Below, in pieces: positions 33,890-42,872 of a stretch of 64,000 bases of DNA; the stretch's first letter is position 1; the number at the start of each line of letters is the position of its first letter. Origin of the DNA: Paenibacillus sp. FJAT-26967 (GTDB lineage: Bacteria; Bacillota; Bacilli; Paenibacillales; NBRC-103111); the NCBI RefSeq assembly GCF_001541095.1, contig NZ_LMXH01000003.1:310001-374000 (forward strand), in the 5' to 3' direction. The translations under genes and the position numbers were made by a program. The notes beneath the pieces were generated by a model that saw only the letters and a program-made list of their open reading frames with translations, had not been told where the DNA came from and searched no databases.

Positions 33890-35195
33890 TCTCCTTCTTA
33901 AAGAATGCAGGCTAATATCCAAAAGCCTCATTTATTTTGCGTTTGCCGGTATCCTTGTCCTGTTCTATGCCGCCCAGATCGGCACTTCTGTAAGCGGCAG
34001 CCTCCAAGATGCGAAGAATCATACAGAGGGAACCCCGAGTTTTAACCCGCTGATCAAGCCTGAACCGGGATGGGACAACTACGGGATGAAGACAGCTGAG
34101 GCGCCTCAGGTCATCATGCCTGCGGCCGCGCAGAGTCTGTATACGGAGTATGCGGCCAATCGGTATGCCACTTATCCGATCGGTTTTTACAAAGGTGTGA
34201 AGCTGAAGGAAAAGGAACAGGAGCGGATCGGGAGCATTCTTCAAGAACTCACCGGTCTGTCCGCAGACTCTCTCGAACGGAAGCTGCCAGAAGCGACACC
34301 TTCTCAGGATACGGTTCAAGGCAGGGTGACTCCTTCTGGAAAGGCATTTCCGATCGTAGTTTCGTATGAGCGCTTCAAGGAATTGATGGGTGAAGTAGAG
34401 TCTATGCTGGGAAGCAGCTCCAACTATTCTCTCGACTCAATGATCAGCAGGCACGGTCATGTTCCGATGACCTACGAAGAGAGATTGGCGGAATACAAGC
34501 TGCTTGTTGAAAAAGACAAGATCAGCGGCGCCTATGCCAGGGAATTCAGCGATTACATGGGAATCCTGCTTGGATTCCTTCCAGTCTTTGTCGCTGTATT
34601 CCAAGGAGGAAGAGACCGGCGTGCTCATATGCAGGAGCTGATTTACAGCCGTAAGGCCTTTTCCTCCACCCTGGTTCTGGCCCGTTATACGGCACTTGTT
34701 GTTATGCTGATTGTGCCTGTTCTTCTGTTGTCCTTGCATGCAGTTCTTCAGTTTGCCGCGTACTCGGAGACAAGCGCAGCAGAGATTGATCTGCTGGCTT
34801 ACGGCAAGTACATTCTGGGATGGCTCTTGCCGACTCTGATGGTATCTACCGCCGTCGGTGTCTGCCTGACAGAGCTGACCGATTCCCCGATTGCAATCGT
34901 GGTCCAGGGATTATGGTGGTTCATCGGTCTGAATGCCGGAATGCAGCTGATGAAAGGCGGTTATGGCTCTCTGCTGGTGATTCGGCATAATACGGTGGGC
35001 AACCGCCAGATTCTGGAGGAGCATTTCCGTACGCTTGTTCTTAACCGTATCGGCTACTCGCTTCTGGCTCTACTGCTGGTGGCATCTGCTATGGTAATCT
35101 ACGAGCTCAAAAGGAGGGGGAAGCTGGATGCCGGAAAGTATATGGGTAAAATACGCAGCCGTTTTAAAAGTAAACCTAAGACTCGCGTGGCTTAA
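33879..35195 (+). CDS. ABC exporter membrane subunit 1
   Basis: A 438-residue protein. It has one N-terminal helix (residues about 18-36), a large outward domain (about 40-225) and then about five helices. The arrangement fits ABC-2 type permeases with an extracellular domain between the first two helices. It overlaps the ATPase gene by 11 bases and the next gene by 68 bases, so all three are coupled. Confidence 0.75.
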   Translation: MFISLLLKECRLISKSLIYFAFAGILVLFYAAQIGTSVSGSLQDAKNHTEGTPSFNPLIKPEPGWDNYGMKTAEAPQVIMPAAAQSLYTEYAANRYATYPIGFYKGVKLKEKEQERIGSILQELTGLSADSLERKLPEATPSQDTVQGRVTPSGKAFPIVVSYERFKELMGEVESMLGSSSNYSLDSMISRHGHVPMTYEERLAEYKLLVEKDKISGAYAREFSDYMGILLGFLPVFVAVFQGGRDRRAHMQELIYSRKAFSSTLVLARYTALVVMLIVPVLLLSLHAVLQFAAYSETSAAEIDLLAYGKYILGWLLPTLMVSTAVGVCLTELTDSPIAIVVQGLWWFIGLNAGMQLMKGGYGSLLVIRHNTVGNRQILEEHFRTLVLNRIGYSLLALLLVASAMVIYELKRRGKLDAGKYMGKIRSRFKSKPKTRVA

Positions 35196-35772
35196 TCCTG
35201 CTCTTATGGCGGCCGGATGGCTGTTCCTGACCCCGCTTATTTTCAGTATCGGCAATCTGGACCAGGCAGGTTCCGCGCTGGTGCTGGAGCAGTTCGTTTC
35301 TCTTGCAGGAGTCATGCTGATTACTCCGCTATTCCTGCCGGAGCAAGACAAGGAGATCCGGGAGCTGATCGAATCCAAATACACGGATTCGACCGGGATT
35401 TACCTGCTTAGAATTCTGCTGGCTGCACTTACTTTGCTCGTGTATATCTGTGTGTTTGCAGGCACGATGCTGGCTCTGGATAGTGAATTTGAAGGGCTGG
35501 CTTATATCGCTGGAACCTTTGCTACGGCGTTTTTTATGGGAAGTTTGGGTCTGTTGGCTTATGCCGTCAGCAACCAGGTCACGATCGGATATCTAATTCC
35601 GCTTGGCTGGTACTTATTTAACTTGTTTACAGGCAGTAAATATGTTCAGAAGCTCGATCTGTTCTCACTTGCCAAGGGCAGTTTTGAAGAGAAATACGGG
35701 CTGCTGGCGGTAGGCTTCTGCTTTGTTGTGGCTGCGTTACTGGTCAAAAAAATGCAGCGTTCCCGCAGGTAA
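35128..35772 (+). CDS. ABC exporter membrane subunit 2
   Basis: A 214-residue hydrophobic protein with about six helices and no recognisable catalytic motif. The ATG at 35128 has a strong AAGGAGGGGG site although it lies inside the preceding gene; this supports the 68-base overlap as real. It is probably the smaller permease partner of the exporter. Confidence 0.75.
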   Translation: MPESIWVKYAAVLKVNLRLAWLNPALMAAGWLFLTPLIFSIGNLDQAGSALVLEQFVSLAGVMLITPLFLPEQDKEIRELIESKYTDSTGIYLLRILLAALTLLVYICVFAGTMLALDSEFEGLAYIAGTFATAFFMGSLGLLAYAVSNQVTIGYLIPLGWYLFNLFTGSKYVQKLDLFSLAKGSFEEKYGLLAVGFCFVVAALLVKKMQRSRR

Positions 35773-36126
35773 TGCGACCTCAGGAGAAAAGTGCGGATTA
35801 CAGAAAGCACATGGCGGGCGTTTCAATCAACGCCGCCGGCTCTGGCGTCCAGCCACACCCCGGCCAGCTTGCGGATGCCGGGTCGGCAAAATTCCGGATG
35901 GAAGCAAGACGTGTCTGTTCAGGCAGATTCCCGTGAGCGATTTCTTGCTTGATATGTTCATACAACTGGACATAATGGGATGTTTTGCTGTTGAAGTGAA
36001 GCTTAGGAATATGAGGCACAGGCGGCCATCTCCAATCTGTCCTTTACAAAAAGAGGAATCTGTCTATTTTAGACTATACAAATATCCGCTATAGTAAAGT
36101 CAGTAAAGAAACTGGAGGTACATGAT
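35773..36126. other. Intergenic region holding a regulator remnant
   Basis: 354 bases between the exporter and the acetyltransferase. It contains the MocR-type remnant (listed separately) and, near 36080-36120, the AT-rich promoter region and TGGAGG site of the acetyltransferase gene. Confidence 0.6.
35798..36019 (-). pseudogene. Remnant of a MocR/GntR-type regulator
   Basis: The first 45 residues read like the start of a MocR-family winged helix (HYVQLYEHIKQEIAHGN, then LASIRNFA). After that the frame becomes Pro/Ala-rich and unlike the family (DPASASWPGCGWTPEP), and it stops after 73 residues where a full protein has about 470. This is most simply the 5' stub of a gene broken by deletion or frameshift. 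Confidence 0.6.
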
Positions 36127-36699
36127 ATGAAGCAGACCAAAGGCAGCTCCCCTGTCAGATTCCGGGAAGGAGCAGCCGTTTACTTACGTCCCATTGAGCT
36201 GGAAGACGCCGAATTGTATCATGCCAGTTTGTATCATTCCGCGATCCGCGAGTTAACGGGGACCCAGAAAATCTATTCCAAAGAACAAATCCGCCAATAT
36301 CTTGAAGGGAAGATGCAGGATTCATCGAGCCTGCTTCTGCTGATTGCCCTGAGGGATACGGATGAGGTTATAGGTGACATTGCCCTGCAGGATATCGATT
36401 TGCTGAACCGGAGCGCGAATCTCCGGATTGCTTTGTTCGGAGACGAGGTGCTGGGCAAAGGCTACGGCAGTGAAGCCATTACGCTTCTGCTGGATTACGG
36501 ATTCGGTATTCTTCAATTGCACCGTATTGAGCTGAATGTGTTTGACTTCAATCCGCGCGCGCAGCATGTCTATGAGAAGCTTGGCTTCCGCAAAGAGGGT
36601 GTGCAGCGAGATGCGCTGTTCTACAATCACAAGTACCATGACTCGATCACGATGAGCATTCTGGAAGAAGAATACAGAGCGATCTATTGCGCGAAGTAA
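36127..36699 (+). CDS. GNAT family N-acetyltransferase, RimJ/RimL-like
   Basis: A 190-residue acetyltransferase. It shows the GNAT strand pattern and the acetyl-CoA loop GKGYGSEAITLLLDYGF, and YEKLGFRKEGVQRDALF at the end, as in the RimL/spermidine-type group. It transfers an acetyl group to an amine, often a protein N-terminus; the substrate is not known. Start ATG after TGGAGG. Followed by a strong terminator. Confidence 0.87.
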   Translation: MKQTKGSSPVRFREGAAVYLRPIELEDAELYHASLYHSAIRELTGTQKIYSKEQIRQYLEGKMQDSSSLLLLIALRDTDEVIGDIALQDIDLLNRSANLRIALFGDEVLGKGYGSEAITLLLDYGFGILQLHRIELNVFDFNPRAQHVYEKLGFRKEGVQRDALFYNHKYHDSITMSILEEEYRAIYCAK

Positions 36700-36736
36700 A
36701 AAAGCGGAGATGGGGCGTTGACCCTAAAGAAGAAAA

Positions 36737-36771
36737 GAAGCCGGCTATCCCTTGGGGGGATAGCCGGCTTC
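36737..36771. terminator. Bidirectional terminator
   Basis: GAAGCCGGCTATCCC pairs with GGGATAGCCGGCTTC around a short loop. It lies between two converging genes. Confidence 0.85.
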
Positions 36772-36785
36772 TGTCGTTAGCCGTA

Positions 36786-37652
36786 TTAGTTAGAGACAGC
36801 GGTTGAATTAAAATATTCTTCCAAAGTCGTGTTCTTGCTGTGAATTTCTTTGGCAGTCTTCGTACCCACATAGCGCATGTGCCACGGCTCATACTGGTAG
36901 CCTGTAATATTTTCTTTTCCCTTAGGGTAACGCACGATAAAACCGTAGTTCTGCGCGTTGTCTGCCAGCCACTTTGCTTCCGGTGTACCGGCGAAGCAGT
37001 CATCGGCGGCACAGGCGCCTGTGCTTCCCGAGATGTCGATGGACAGGCCGGTTTCATGCTCGCTGTGTCCCGGAACGGCGCTGTATTTCTTGGCGGCTTC
37101 TTCCCCGTCTTTTTGCACATAGCGGTTAAACAGGGTGGTCTGAGTAGCGTGCGAGCGATAAGCCGAGACACCGGCCAGATTAATACCGTCTTTTTTAGCT
37201 CCGGCAAACATCTTCTCAAGTGCAGTAGCCGCCTCCTGACGCATCATCCGCTTCTCGATTTTTTCTTTGAAAAGAAAAGGGACATCGGGGTAGGTAAGAT
37301 CGGTAGGCTTATAGTTGTCAGGCAGTTTATATTCTTTGTTGACGAGAACAGATACACTCTGCGGATCGGCTGACCCCGGGGTAGAACCGCCGCCGGCAGC
37401 AGGTGCGGTTGCTTTGGGTGAAGCGGTAGCAGCAGGCTTGCCCGATTCTGATGGTGAAGTGCTTGGTTTGTCAGATGGCGAAGGTGAAGGTGTTGGTGAA
37501 GCCGAGGCCGAGGCTGTTGTGTCCGGCGTGGCTGACGGATTAGCAGAAGATGATGCGGTTCCACCCGTTTCCTTATTGTCGGAGCAACCTGCGAATAGAG
37601 CGATTGCAGCGGTAAGCAGCAGGGTACGAACCATGATTTTTCCTGATTTCAT
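36786..37652 (-). CDS. D-alanyl-D-alanine carboxypeptidase, VanY-like M15 lipoprotein
   Basis: A 288-residue lipoprotein (LFAGCSDN) with a low-complexity Ser/Thr/Pro linker (residues about 30-95) and a peptidase M15B domain. Zinc ligands are visible in SEHETGLSIDIS (His, Asp) and YEPWHMRYVG (His). It trims the terminal D-Ala from peptidoglycan stem peptides. The start at 37652 has AAGGAGG just upstream; the longer frame to 37733 would bury the signal peptide. Confidence 0.9.
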   Translation of the reverse strand: MKSGKIMVRTLLLTAAIALFAGCSDNKETGGTASSSANPSATPDTTASASASPTPSPSPSDKPSTSPSESGKPAATASPKATAPAAGGGSTPGSADPQSVSVLVNKEYKLPDNYKPTDLTYPDVPFLFKEKIEKRMMRQEAATALEKMFAGAKKDGINLAGVSAYRSHATQTTLFNRYVQKDGEEAAKKYSAVPGHSEHETGLSIDISGSTGACAADDCFAGTPEAKWLADNAQNYGFIVRYPKGKENITGYQYEPWHMRYVGTKTAKEIHSKNTTLEEYFNSTAVSN

Positions 37653-37830
37653 CGTATTTCCTCCTTGATTGCAAAGCTGGTCTGGCATGAATAGGATAGC
37701 TATGTAACTGGCAACTCTTCTATTATACCCCATGAGGGTCTTCGATGCATTTGTGACTAAGCAGTGACAGCACTATTAACTTCTTGAATGATTCGTTACA
37801 ATGTGAGTAATCGAGAGGAGGCAGCGCACA

Positions 37831-37947
37831 ATGATGATTGCATCTTTGCTAATCGGGCTGGCATTAGCCGGGCTCATATTATGGGCTACGATATGGATCA
37901 CCAACAAGGCATACTCCAGAAAATGGGACAATCCGGATCAGGATTAA
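37831..37947 (+). CDS. 38-residue single-span membrane protein
   Basis: A short ORF: MMIASLLIGLALAGLILWAT starts it, then a basic and acidic tail (NKAYSRKWDNPDQD). It has one transmembrane helix and a strong GAGGAGG site nine bases before the ATG. It is similar in plan to small conserved membrane proteins of Bacillota, but no family name is certain. Confidence 0.65.
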   Translation: MMIASLLIGLALAGLILWATIWITNKAYSRKWDNPDQD

Positions 37948-38200
37948 CCGCGGATAATCATGTAATTGTTTTACTTCCCGAACTTAATTTCCGTTATAAG
38001 GGTTATAAACCACTGGTATAACTAGTTTTAGGAAAAAAATTCCCTGAAGTGGTTTCGATTTCGGATGAACGGGTTAATCTCAACTGGGATATGATTTCAT
38101 CATTTTCCTGCATTATACAAATCACTCCTTTGCTTCAGATACGATTTGTATTATAATGGTTCTTCGTGCTCCACTAAAAAGAAGGTTAGAGAGAGGGGAA

Positions 38201-39280
38201 ATGGGTTTGAGTAAGAAAGTATGGATGTCCTTATTTGTTATTATGCTGGCGATTTCCGTAGTGTTAACGGGTTGCGGAAGCAAAGAAACTCCGAAGCAGG
38301 CTATGGAGGAAGCAACAACTACGGCCGCGGCAATGACTTCTGCTGATTTTAACATGAAGATGACGCTGAATCTTGAATTCCCGGAAGCCGCCGTCAAAGC
38401 GGATCCAAGCTTGAACATGGCTGCCAATCTCATGAAGAACATGGAATTGACCGCTAAAGGTGTTTACCAGGCTGACCCTATGCAGACGGAAATGACCCTG
38501 GAGGCTCATATTAAAGGCGATATGCAGACTACAATCACCGTTCCTATGGTAATGACTGCAGATAAGATTTACATTAAAGTTCCCAAAACGCCATTTTTGC
38601 CGCTACCGGAAGACGTGACGAGCAAATACCTGGTGATGGATATGAACGAACTCAACAAGAACAGCGATGTGAAAGTCGATATTAAATCGCTTGATATGAA
38701 GAAACAGCAGGAATTCAGCCAAGATGCCATGAAAATCTTTACAGCTAACTTTGACGAGAAGACTTATTTCGTTGATGTAGACAAGAAAGATGCGGGCATT
38801 CCGGATACCGCTGACGCTAAGCAGGTTGTTAAGTTCCAGATCACGAACGAGACACTGGAGCCGGCACTGATGGCTATTATCGAGAAAGTGGCTCCTCAGA
38901 TTCTTGATCTTGTAGGCAGCGACAAATATAAAGACATGTTCCAAATCGACCCGGCAGAGCTTGAGAAAGCGAAGAAAGAAGTGGCGGCAACCGATACAGA
39001 ACAAGCAAAGAAAGATATTGCTGAAATCAAGAAAGCTCTGAACATCAATGAAATGAACATCATCACAGCGATTAATAAAGATAACTACCCGACTTATCAA
39101 GCTATCAACGCTAATCTTGATATCAAAGACGAGAAGTCCGGTAACTTTAAAGTCGGCACCAAAATAACCAATGAGTATACGAACATCAACCAGAAGGCTA
39201 ATTTCAAAATTGGCATTCCGGCTGAAACCCTTACTATGGAAGAGTTTAATAAAAAAATGCAGGGATCCGGTCTTCAGTAA
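38201..39280 (+). CDS. Large lipoprotein, LppX/DUF6612-like
   Basis: A 359-residue lipoprotein (VVLTGCGSKE). The mature part resembles the LolA/LppX-like fold of cell-envelope lipoproteins: long Met- and Lys-rich strands such as MTLNLEFPEAAVKAD, MQTTITVPMVMTADKIYIKV and FKVGTKITNEYTNI. The role is unknown, perhaps handling lipid or polymer at the membrane. ATG at 38201 after GAGAGGGGAA; the upstream frame would add a basic stretch before the signal. Followed by a terminator. Confidence 0.75.
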   Translation: MGLSKKVWMSLFVIMLAISVVLTGCGSKETPKQAMEEATTTAAAMTSADFNMKMTLNLEFPEAAVKADPSLNMAANLMKNMELTAKGVYQADPMQTEMTLEAHIKGDMQTTITVPMVMTADKIYIKVPKTPFLPLPEDVTSKYLVMDMNELNKNSDVKVDIKSLDMKKQQEFSQDAMKIFTANFDEKTYFVDVDKKDAGIPDTADAKQVVKFQITNETLEPALMAIIEKVAPQILDLVGSDKYKDMFQIDPAELEKAKKEVAATDTEQAKKDIAEIKKALNINEMNIITAINKDNYPTYQAINANLDIKDEKSGNFKVGTKITNEYTNINQKANFKIGIPAETLTMEEFNKKMQGSGLQ

Positions 39281-39301
39281 CCGGCCTGCATGATCATACG
39301 A

Positions 39302-39345
39302 AGAAATCCCAGGCATGCTCTAACAGCCTGGGATTTCTTCTTTTT
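39302..39345 (+). terminator. Terminator
   Basis: AGAAATCCCAGGC pairs with GCCTGGGATTTCT across an 11-base loop, then a T-rich run. Confidence 0.87.
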
Positions 39346-39381
39346 ATTCGGCAATGCACACCCAAATAGCCGCCCGAAGTA

Positions 39382-39424
39382 ACAATAAGCGTTCCGGAGA
39401 TATAAAATCCGGAACGCTTATTGT
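39382..39424. repeat. 17-base perfect inverted repeat
   Basis: ACAATAAGCGTTCCGGA and its reverse complement with a 9-base centre. There is no T-run, so it may be a stem in an RNA 3' end or a repeated element. It stands between the lipoprotein terminator and the minus-strand gene end at 39485. Confidence 0.7.
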
Positions 39425-39484
39425 GAAGATTTCGGGTATTTTTATAGGAACATCCTAATAGGATGTTGGTAGATAAACAAGAGA

Positions 39485-39718
39485 TCAGCAATTAAACAAC
39501 AGCCGGGCGTATTGCATGATGAGCTGCATGACGGCCGTTTGTTCCTCTGTCTTGGCCAGAAGGCAGTGGCGGCGCCAATCGAGAAGTCGGATGGCTGCAT
39601 CGGGATTTCCGCTGCGGGCAGCCTGCCAGGTTTGCTCCACCTCTGTCATAGTAGGGATTACCTGATGTCTGCGGTAAAAGCCGACTTGTCTGGAAAGAGC
39701 GGCAAAATCGTCTTTCAT
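39485..39718 (-). CDS. Small protein of unknown function
   Basis: A 77-residue helical protein without recognisable motif (EQTWQAARSGNPDAAIRLLDWRRHCLLAK). The ribosome-binding site is weak. It lies 17 bases after the small membrane protein gene on the same strand and may be co-transcribed with it. Confidence 0.55.
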   Translation of the reverse strand: MKDDFAALSRQVGFYRRHQVIPTMTEVEQTWQAARSGNPDAAIRLLDWRRHCLLAKTEEQTAVMQLIMQYARLLFNC

Positions 39719-39735
39719 TGTGAATGGACCCGTCC

Positions 39736-39954
39736 TTAGCTGCTTTTCTTGTGGGCATTGGTTTCTTCAAATCCCGACCAGAAGAAAAATGTGCCGCTTA
39801 TAACGATTAGCAGAGGACCCCACTGCAGAAGCTGATTCCAGCCCTCTGAGGATATCAAATACACGCCATATCCGGAGAGCAGGATTCCATATACCAGAAG
39901 AAGATAGCCCAGCAGCAGCTTTGTTTTCAGTTTTTTGACGGCCCAATTCGGCAT
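39736..39954 (-). CDS. Small two-helix membrane protein
   Basis: A 72-residue protein with two transmembrane helices (LLLGYLLLVYGILLSGYGVYL and WGPLLIVISGTFFFW) joined by a short loop. AGGGGGAAG precedes the ATG. Function unknown. Confidence 0.7.
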   Translation of the reverse strand: MPNWAVKKLKTKLLLGYLLLVYGILLSGYGVYLISSEGWNQLLQWGPLLIVISGTFFFWSGFEETNAHKKSS

Positions 39955-40173
39955 TGTTTTCTTCCCCCTGTTTCCTTATGACTACTCTTTATTACCTCGT
40001 TCTTTTTCAAAGGAATCACCTATTTCTATAAATTTAGTCACGAATAGCGAGAAAGAAGAAACCCGAGTGGAAAGAATGTCCAACATTAGCCGTAAGCGGG
40101 ATGATAAGGGGCTAAAAAAGCGCATTTAGGGGGATATACGCGAATTATGCTGAATTATGCGAAATCAAGGAGG

Positions 40174-40202
40174 TTGCTTCTTGCTGAGGGGTTTTCTATG
40201 AT
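40174..40202 (+). promoter_or_regulatory. Promoter candidate for the isomerase gene
   Basis: -35 TTGCTT (40174-40179), 17-base spacer, -10 TATGAT (40197-40202), about 45 bases before the TTG start. Confidence 0.5.
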
Positions 40203-40247
40203 ACAGGTGTAGTTATTTCATTCATACAGAGAAACGAGGCGGCCCAA

Positions 40248-41105
40248 TTGAAAATCGGCTTAAGCTCCTACAGTTTGTACCGCGCGATTACGGCAGGAGA
40301 ATTGGACTATGTCAGTGCACTCGAATGGATCGCAGCTAACGGCGGCGAGCACATGGAAGTGGTTCCGCTTGGAATCGATTTCACCCAGGAACCCCAGCTT
40401 GTGCAGAGCATTCGCGAGAAAGCGGCTGAGCTGGGCATAGAGCTGTCCAACTATGCTGTCGGCGCCAACTTCCTGACAGAAAATGATGAAGCATACCAGC
40501 AGGAGATCGAACGTGTAAAACGTGAAGTGGATGTGGCTAACGCCCTTGGCGTTAAACTGATGCGTCATGATGTTGCCCGTCACGAAGATGTGTCCATGCG
40601 TACTTTCAATGCAAATGTGGACCGGATGATCGAAGCCTGCCGCACAATTGCAGACTATGCAGCCCAGTATGGCATTACGACGAGCATCGAGAACCACGGT
40701 TTTCTCGTTCAGGCAAGCGATCGTGTCCTGACAGTTGTACAAGGAGTAGACCGTCCTAATTTCAAAACGACTTTGGATATCGGAAACTTCATGTGTGCCG
40801 ACGAGAATCCGGTTGCATCGGTGAAGAAAAACTTGCCGCTGGCATCGATTGTGCACATTAAAGACTTCTACCTCCGTCCTTCCTACCGGAATCCGGGTGA
40901 AGGCTGGTTCAAGACAACGGCCGGCAATTACCTGCGCGGCGCCATTGCGGGACAAGGCGATATTGATATGTGGGAAGTGCTTCGTGTTGTGAAGGAATCC
41001 GGCTATGACGGTTACCTTTCGATAGAATTCGAGGGCATGGAGGAGTGCAAGCAGGGCTCCCGCATCGCTATGGATAATGTGAAGCGCATCTGGTCCGAAG
41101 TGTAA
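40248..41105 (+). CDS. Sugar phosphate isomerase/epimerase (xylose isomerase-like TIM barrel)
   Basis: A 285-residue protein of the AP endonuclease family 2 / IolE-like TIM-barrel group. Metal-binding positions appear in TSIENHG, TTLDIGNFM, IVHIKDF and LSIEFEG. It probably isomerises a keto-sugar or inositol derivative. It starts at TTG (TTGAAAATCGGC); no other start is closer to the fold. A single gene with its own promoter and terminator. Confidence 0.85.
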   Translation: MKIGLSSYSLYRAITAGELDYVSALEWIAANGGEHMEVVPLGIDFTQEPQLVQSIREKAAELGIELSNYAVGANFLTENDEAYQQEIERVKREVDVANALGVKLMRHDVARHEDVSMRTFNANVDRMIEACRTIADYAAQYGITTSIENHGFLVQASDRVLTVVQGVDRPNFKTTLDIGNFMCADENPVASVKKNLPLASIVHIKDFYLRPSYRNPGEGWFKTTAGNYLRGAIAGQGDIDMWEVLRVVKESGYDGYLSIEFEGMEECKQGSRIAMDNVKRIWSEV

Positions 41106-41145
41106 ACAGCATGAATTATTTCCGTACACAATAATAAACAGATAA

Positions 41146-41183
41146 GCCCGTAAGAGGAGAAAACAATCCCTTGCGGGTTTTTT
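41146..41183 (+). terminator. Terminator
   Basis: CCCGTAAG and CTTGCGGG with a 15-base loop and six T. Confidence 0.7.
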
Positions 41184-41261
41184 GCGTCCCCTGCTAATGA
41201 ATTCTTGATGGAACCAGGGAACTAACTTATACTAATAAGGATGTTTTTCCGGAGGTGTGTA

Positions 41262-42056
41262 ATGAACAGTTATTTGAACTTGCTGCGTGATGTAAGGGAC
41301 AATGGAGTCCGCAAAGAGGACCGTACGGGTACGGGGACGATCTCGGTATTCGGGCGCCAGATGCGGATGAATTTAGCGGAAGGATTTCCGCTTCTGACTA
41401 CGAAGAAGCTCCATACACGATCCATTATTCACGAACTGCTGTGGTTTCTTAAAGGCGAGACGAACGTACAATATCTGCATGACAATAAAGTAACGATCTG
41501 GGATGAGTGGGCCGACGAGAACGGCAATCTCGGGCGTGTATATGGCGCTCAGTGGCGTACATGGCTCGCGCCGGACGGCCGCACCATCGACCAGATCTCT
41601 AAGCTGATCGACCAGATCAGGAACAATCCGGACTCACGCCGGCATATGGTCAGTGCCTGGAATGTTGCGGAAGTGGATTCGATGGCTCTGCCTCCGTGCC
41701 ACTATGCGTTCCAGTTCTATGTAGCGGACGGGAAGCTGTCCTGCATGTTCCAGATGAGATCCGTAGACACATTCCTTGGTCTGCCGTTCAATCTGGCCTC
41801 CTACGCCCTCCTGACGCACATGATCGCACAGCAATGTGATCTTGAAGTGGGGGATCTGGTGTGGACAGGCGGCGACGTACACATCTACTTGAACCACCTG
41901 GAGCAAGTAGAGACGCAGCTCGCCAGAGAACCGTTCCCGCTTCCCAAGCTCGTAATAAAGCGCAAGCCGGAATCGATCTTTGATTATACTTTCGAAGATT
42001 TCGAATTTACCGGCTATGAATCTCATCCGGGAATCAAGGCTCCGATTGCGATTTAG
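41262..42056 (+). CDS. thyA: Thymidylate synthase
   Basis: A 264-residue ThyA. It contains [20 protein letters not shown], the catalytic Cys in [13 protein letters not shown], the Arg pair in [13 protein letters not shown] and the [11 protein letters not shown] motif. It makes dTMP from dUMP using methylenetetrahydrofolate. The ATG at 41262 has GGAGGTGTG just before it. The dihydrofolate reductase gene follows, so dihydrofolate made here is recycled by the neighbour. Confidence 0.97.
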   Translation: MNSYLNLLRDVRDNGVRKEDRTGTGTISVFGRQMRMNLAEGFPLLTTKKLHTRSIIHELLWFLKGETNVQYLHDNKVTIWDEWADENGNLGRVYGAQWRTWLAPDGRTIDQISKLIDQIRNNPDSRRHMVSAWNVAEVDSMALPPCHYAFQFYVADGKLSCMFQMRSVDTFLGLPFNLASYALLTHMIAQQCDLEVGDLVWTGGDVHIYLNHLEQVETQLAREPFPLPKLVIKRKPESIFDYTFEDFEFTGYESHPGIKAPIAI

Positions 42057-42080
42057 CTCCGCTGCATTTACCGACATTTT

Positions 42081-42120
42081 ATTGCCAGGGAGGATCGTTT
42101 AACTCCATGGCAATTTTTAT
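42081..42120 (+). terminator. Terminator after thyA
   Basis: ATTGCCAGGGAG pairs with CTCCATGGCAAT with one mismatch, followed by a T-rich run. Read-through may still serve the reductase gene. Confidence 0.75.
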
Positions 42121-42223
42121 TTTGGGGTGTTATGCTAAGATGGAATTTTCCAACCGGACAACAAGAAGTCAACACGGGCCGACTTCACGTATGGGCCCAA
42201 AATTTGAATAATGAGGTGAGAGT

Positions 42224-42712
42224 ATGAGCGTATCATTCCTATTTGCTATGGATCGCCAGAATGCGATTGGCATCGATAACAAGCTTCCCTGGCACCTGCC
42301 TGCAGATCTTAAGTTTTTTAAAAAAATGACAACCGGTCATTCCGTCTTGATGGGGCGCAAGACTTATGATTCGATCGGACGGCCGCTGCCGAACCGGAGG
42401 AATATCGTGCTGACCAGACAGCCGGATTATAAGCTGGAGGGCTGCGAGGTTGTTCATAGTGTGGAAGAGGCGCTTGCCGGTTTCCAGGAGGAAGAAGTCT
42501 TTGTAATCGGTGGCACGGAAGTGTTCAAATTGTTCTGGCCCTATGCAGATAAGCTATATGTAACGTTTATCGACGATATTTTCGAAGCGGATACGTATTT
42601 TCCGGTCATTGAGCCGCAGGAATGGTCGCTTGTTTCAGAGGAACAAGGAATCAAGGACGACAAGAATCCCTACGACTATTATTTCCGTACTTATGAACGC
42701 ACAGGGAAATAG
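42224..42712 (+). CDS. dfrA: Dihydrofolate reductase
   Basis: A 162-residue reductase with the typical start FLFAMDRQNAIGIDNKLPWHLPADLKFFKK, NADPH-binding MGRKTYDSIGRPLPNR, and FVIGGTEVFKLF. It converts dihydrofolate to tetrahydrofolate after thymidylate synthesis. Start ATG follows GAGGTGAGAG. Confidence 0.97.
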   Translation: MSVSFLFAMDRQNAIGIDNKLPWHLPADLKFFKKMTTGHSVLMGRKTYDSIGRPLPNRRNIVLTRQPDYKLEGCEVVHSVEEALAGFQEEEVFVIGGTEVFKLFWPYADKLYVTFIDDIFEADTYFPVIEPQEWSLVSEEQGIKDDKNPYDYYFRTYERTGK

Positions 42713-42872
42713 AAACGGAAGATACGCTAATCATTCAGGAACACGGCAGCCGGACGAGGGTAAGCTTCATCTACATAGAAAGACTGTACTTACACAACTA
42801 CAGGGCTTTGAGGAATAGAGGAAATGGCATCGCGATTGTGCTCATGAAGCCTATGGGGAGCGGGGAACGTTG

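Noticed and set aside
37244-37668. Extra ORFs over the VanY-like linker
   Set aside because: They arise from the low-complexity Ser/Thr/Pro linker read in other frames.
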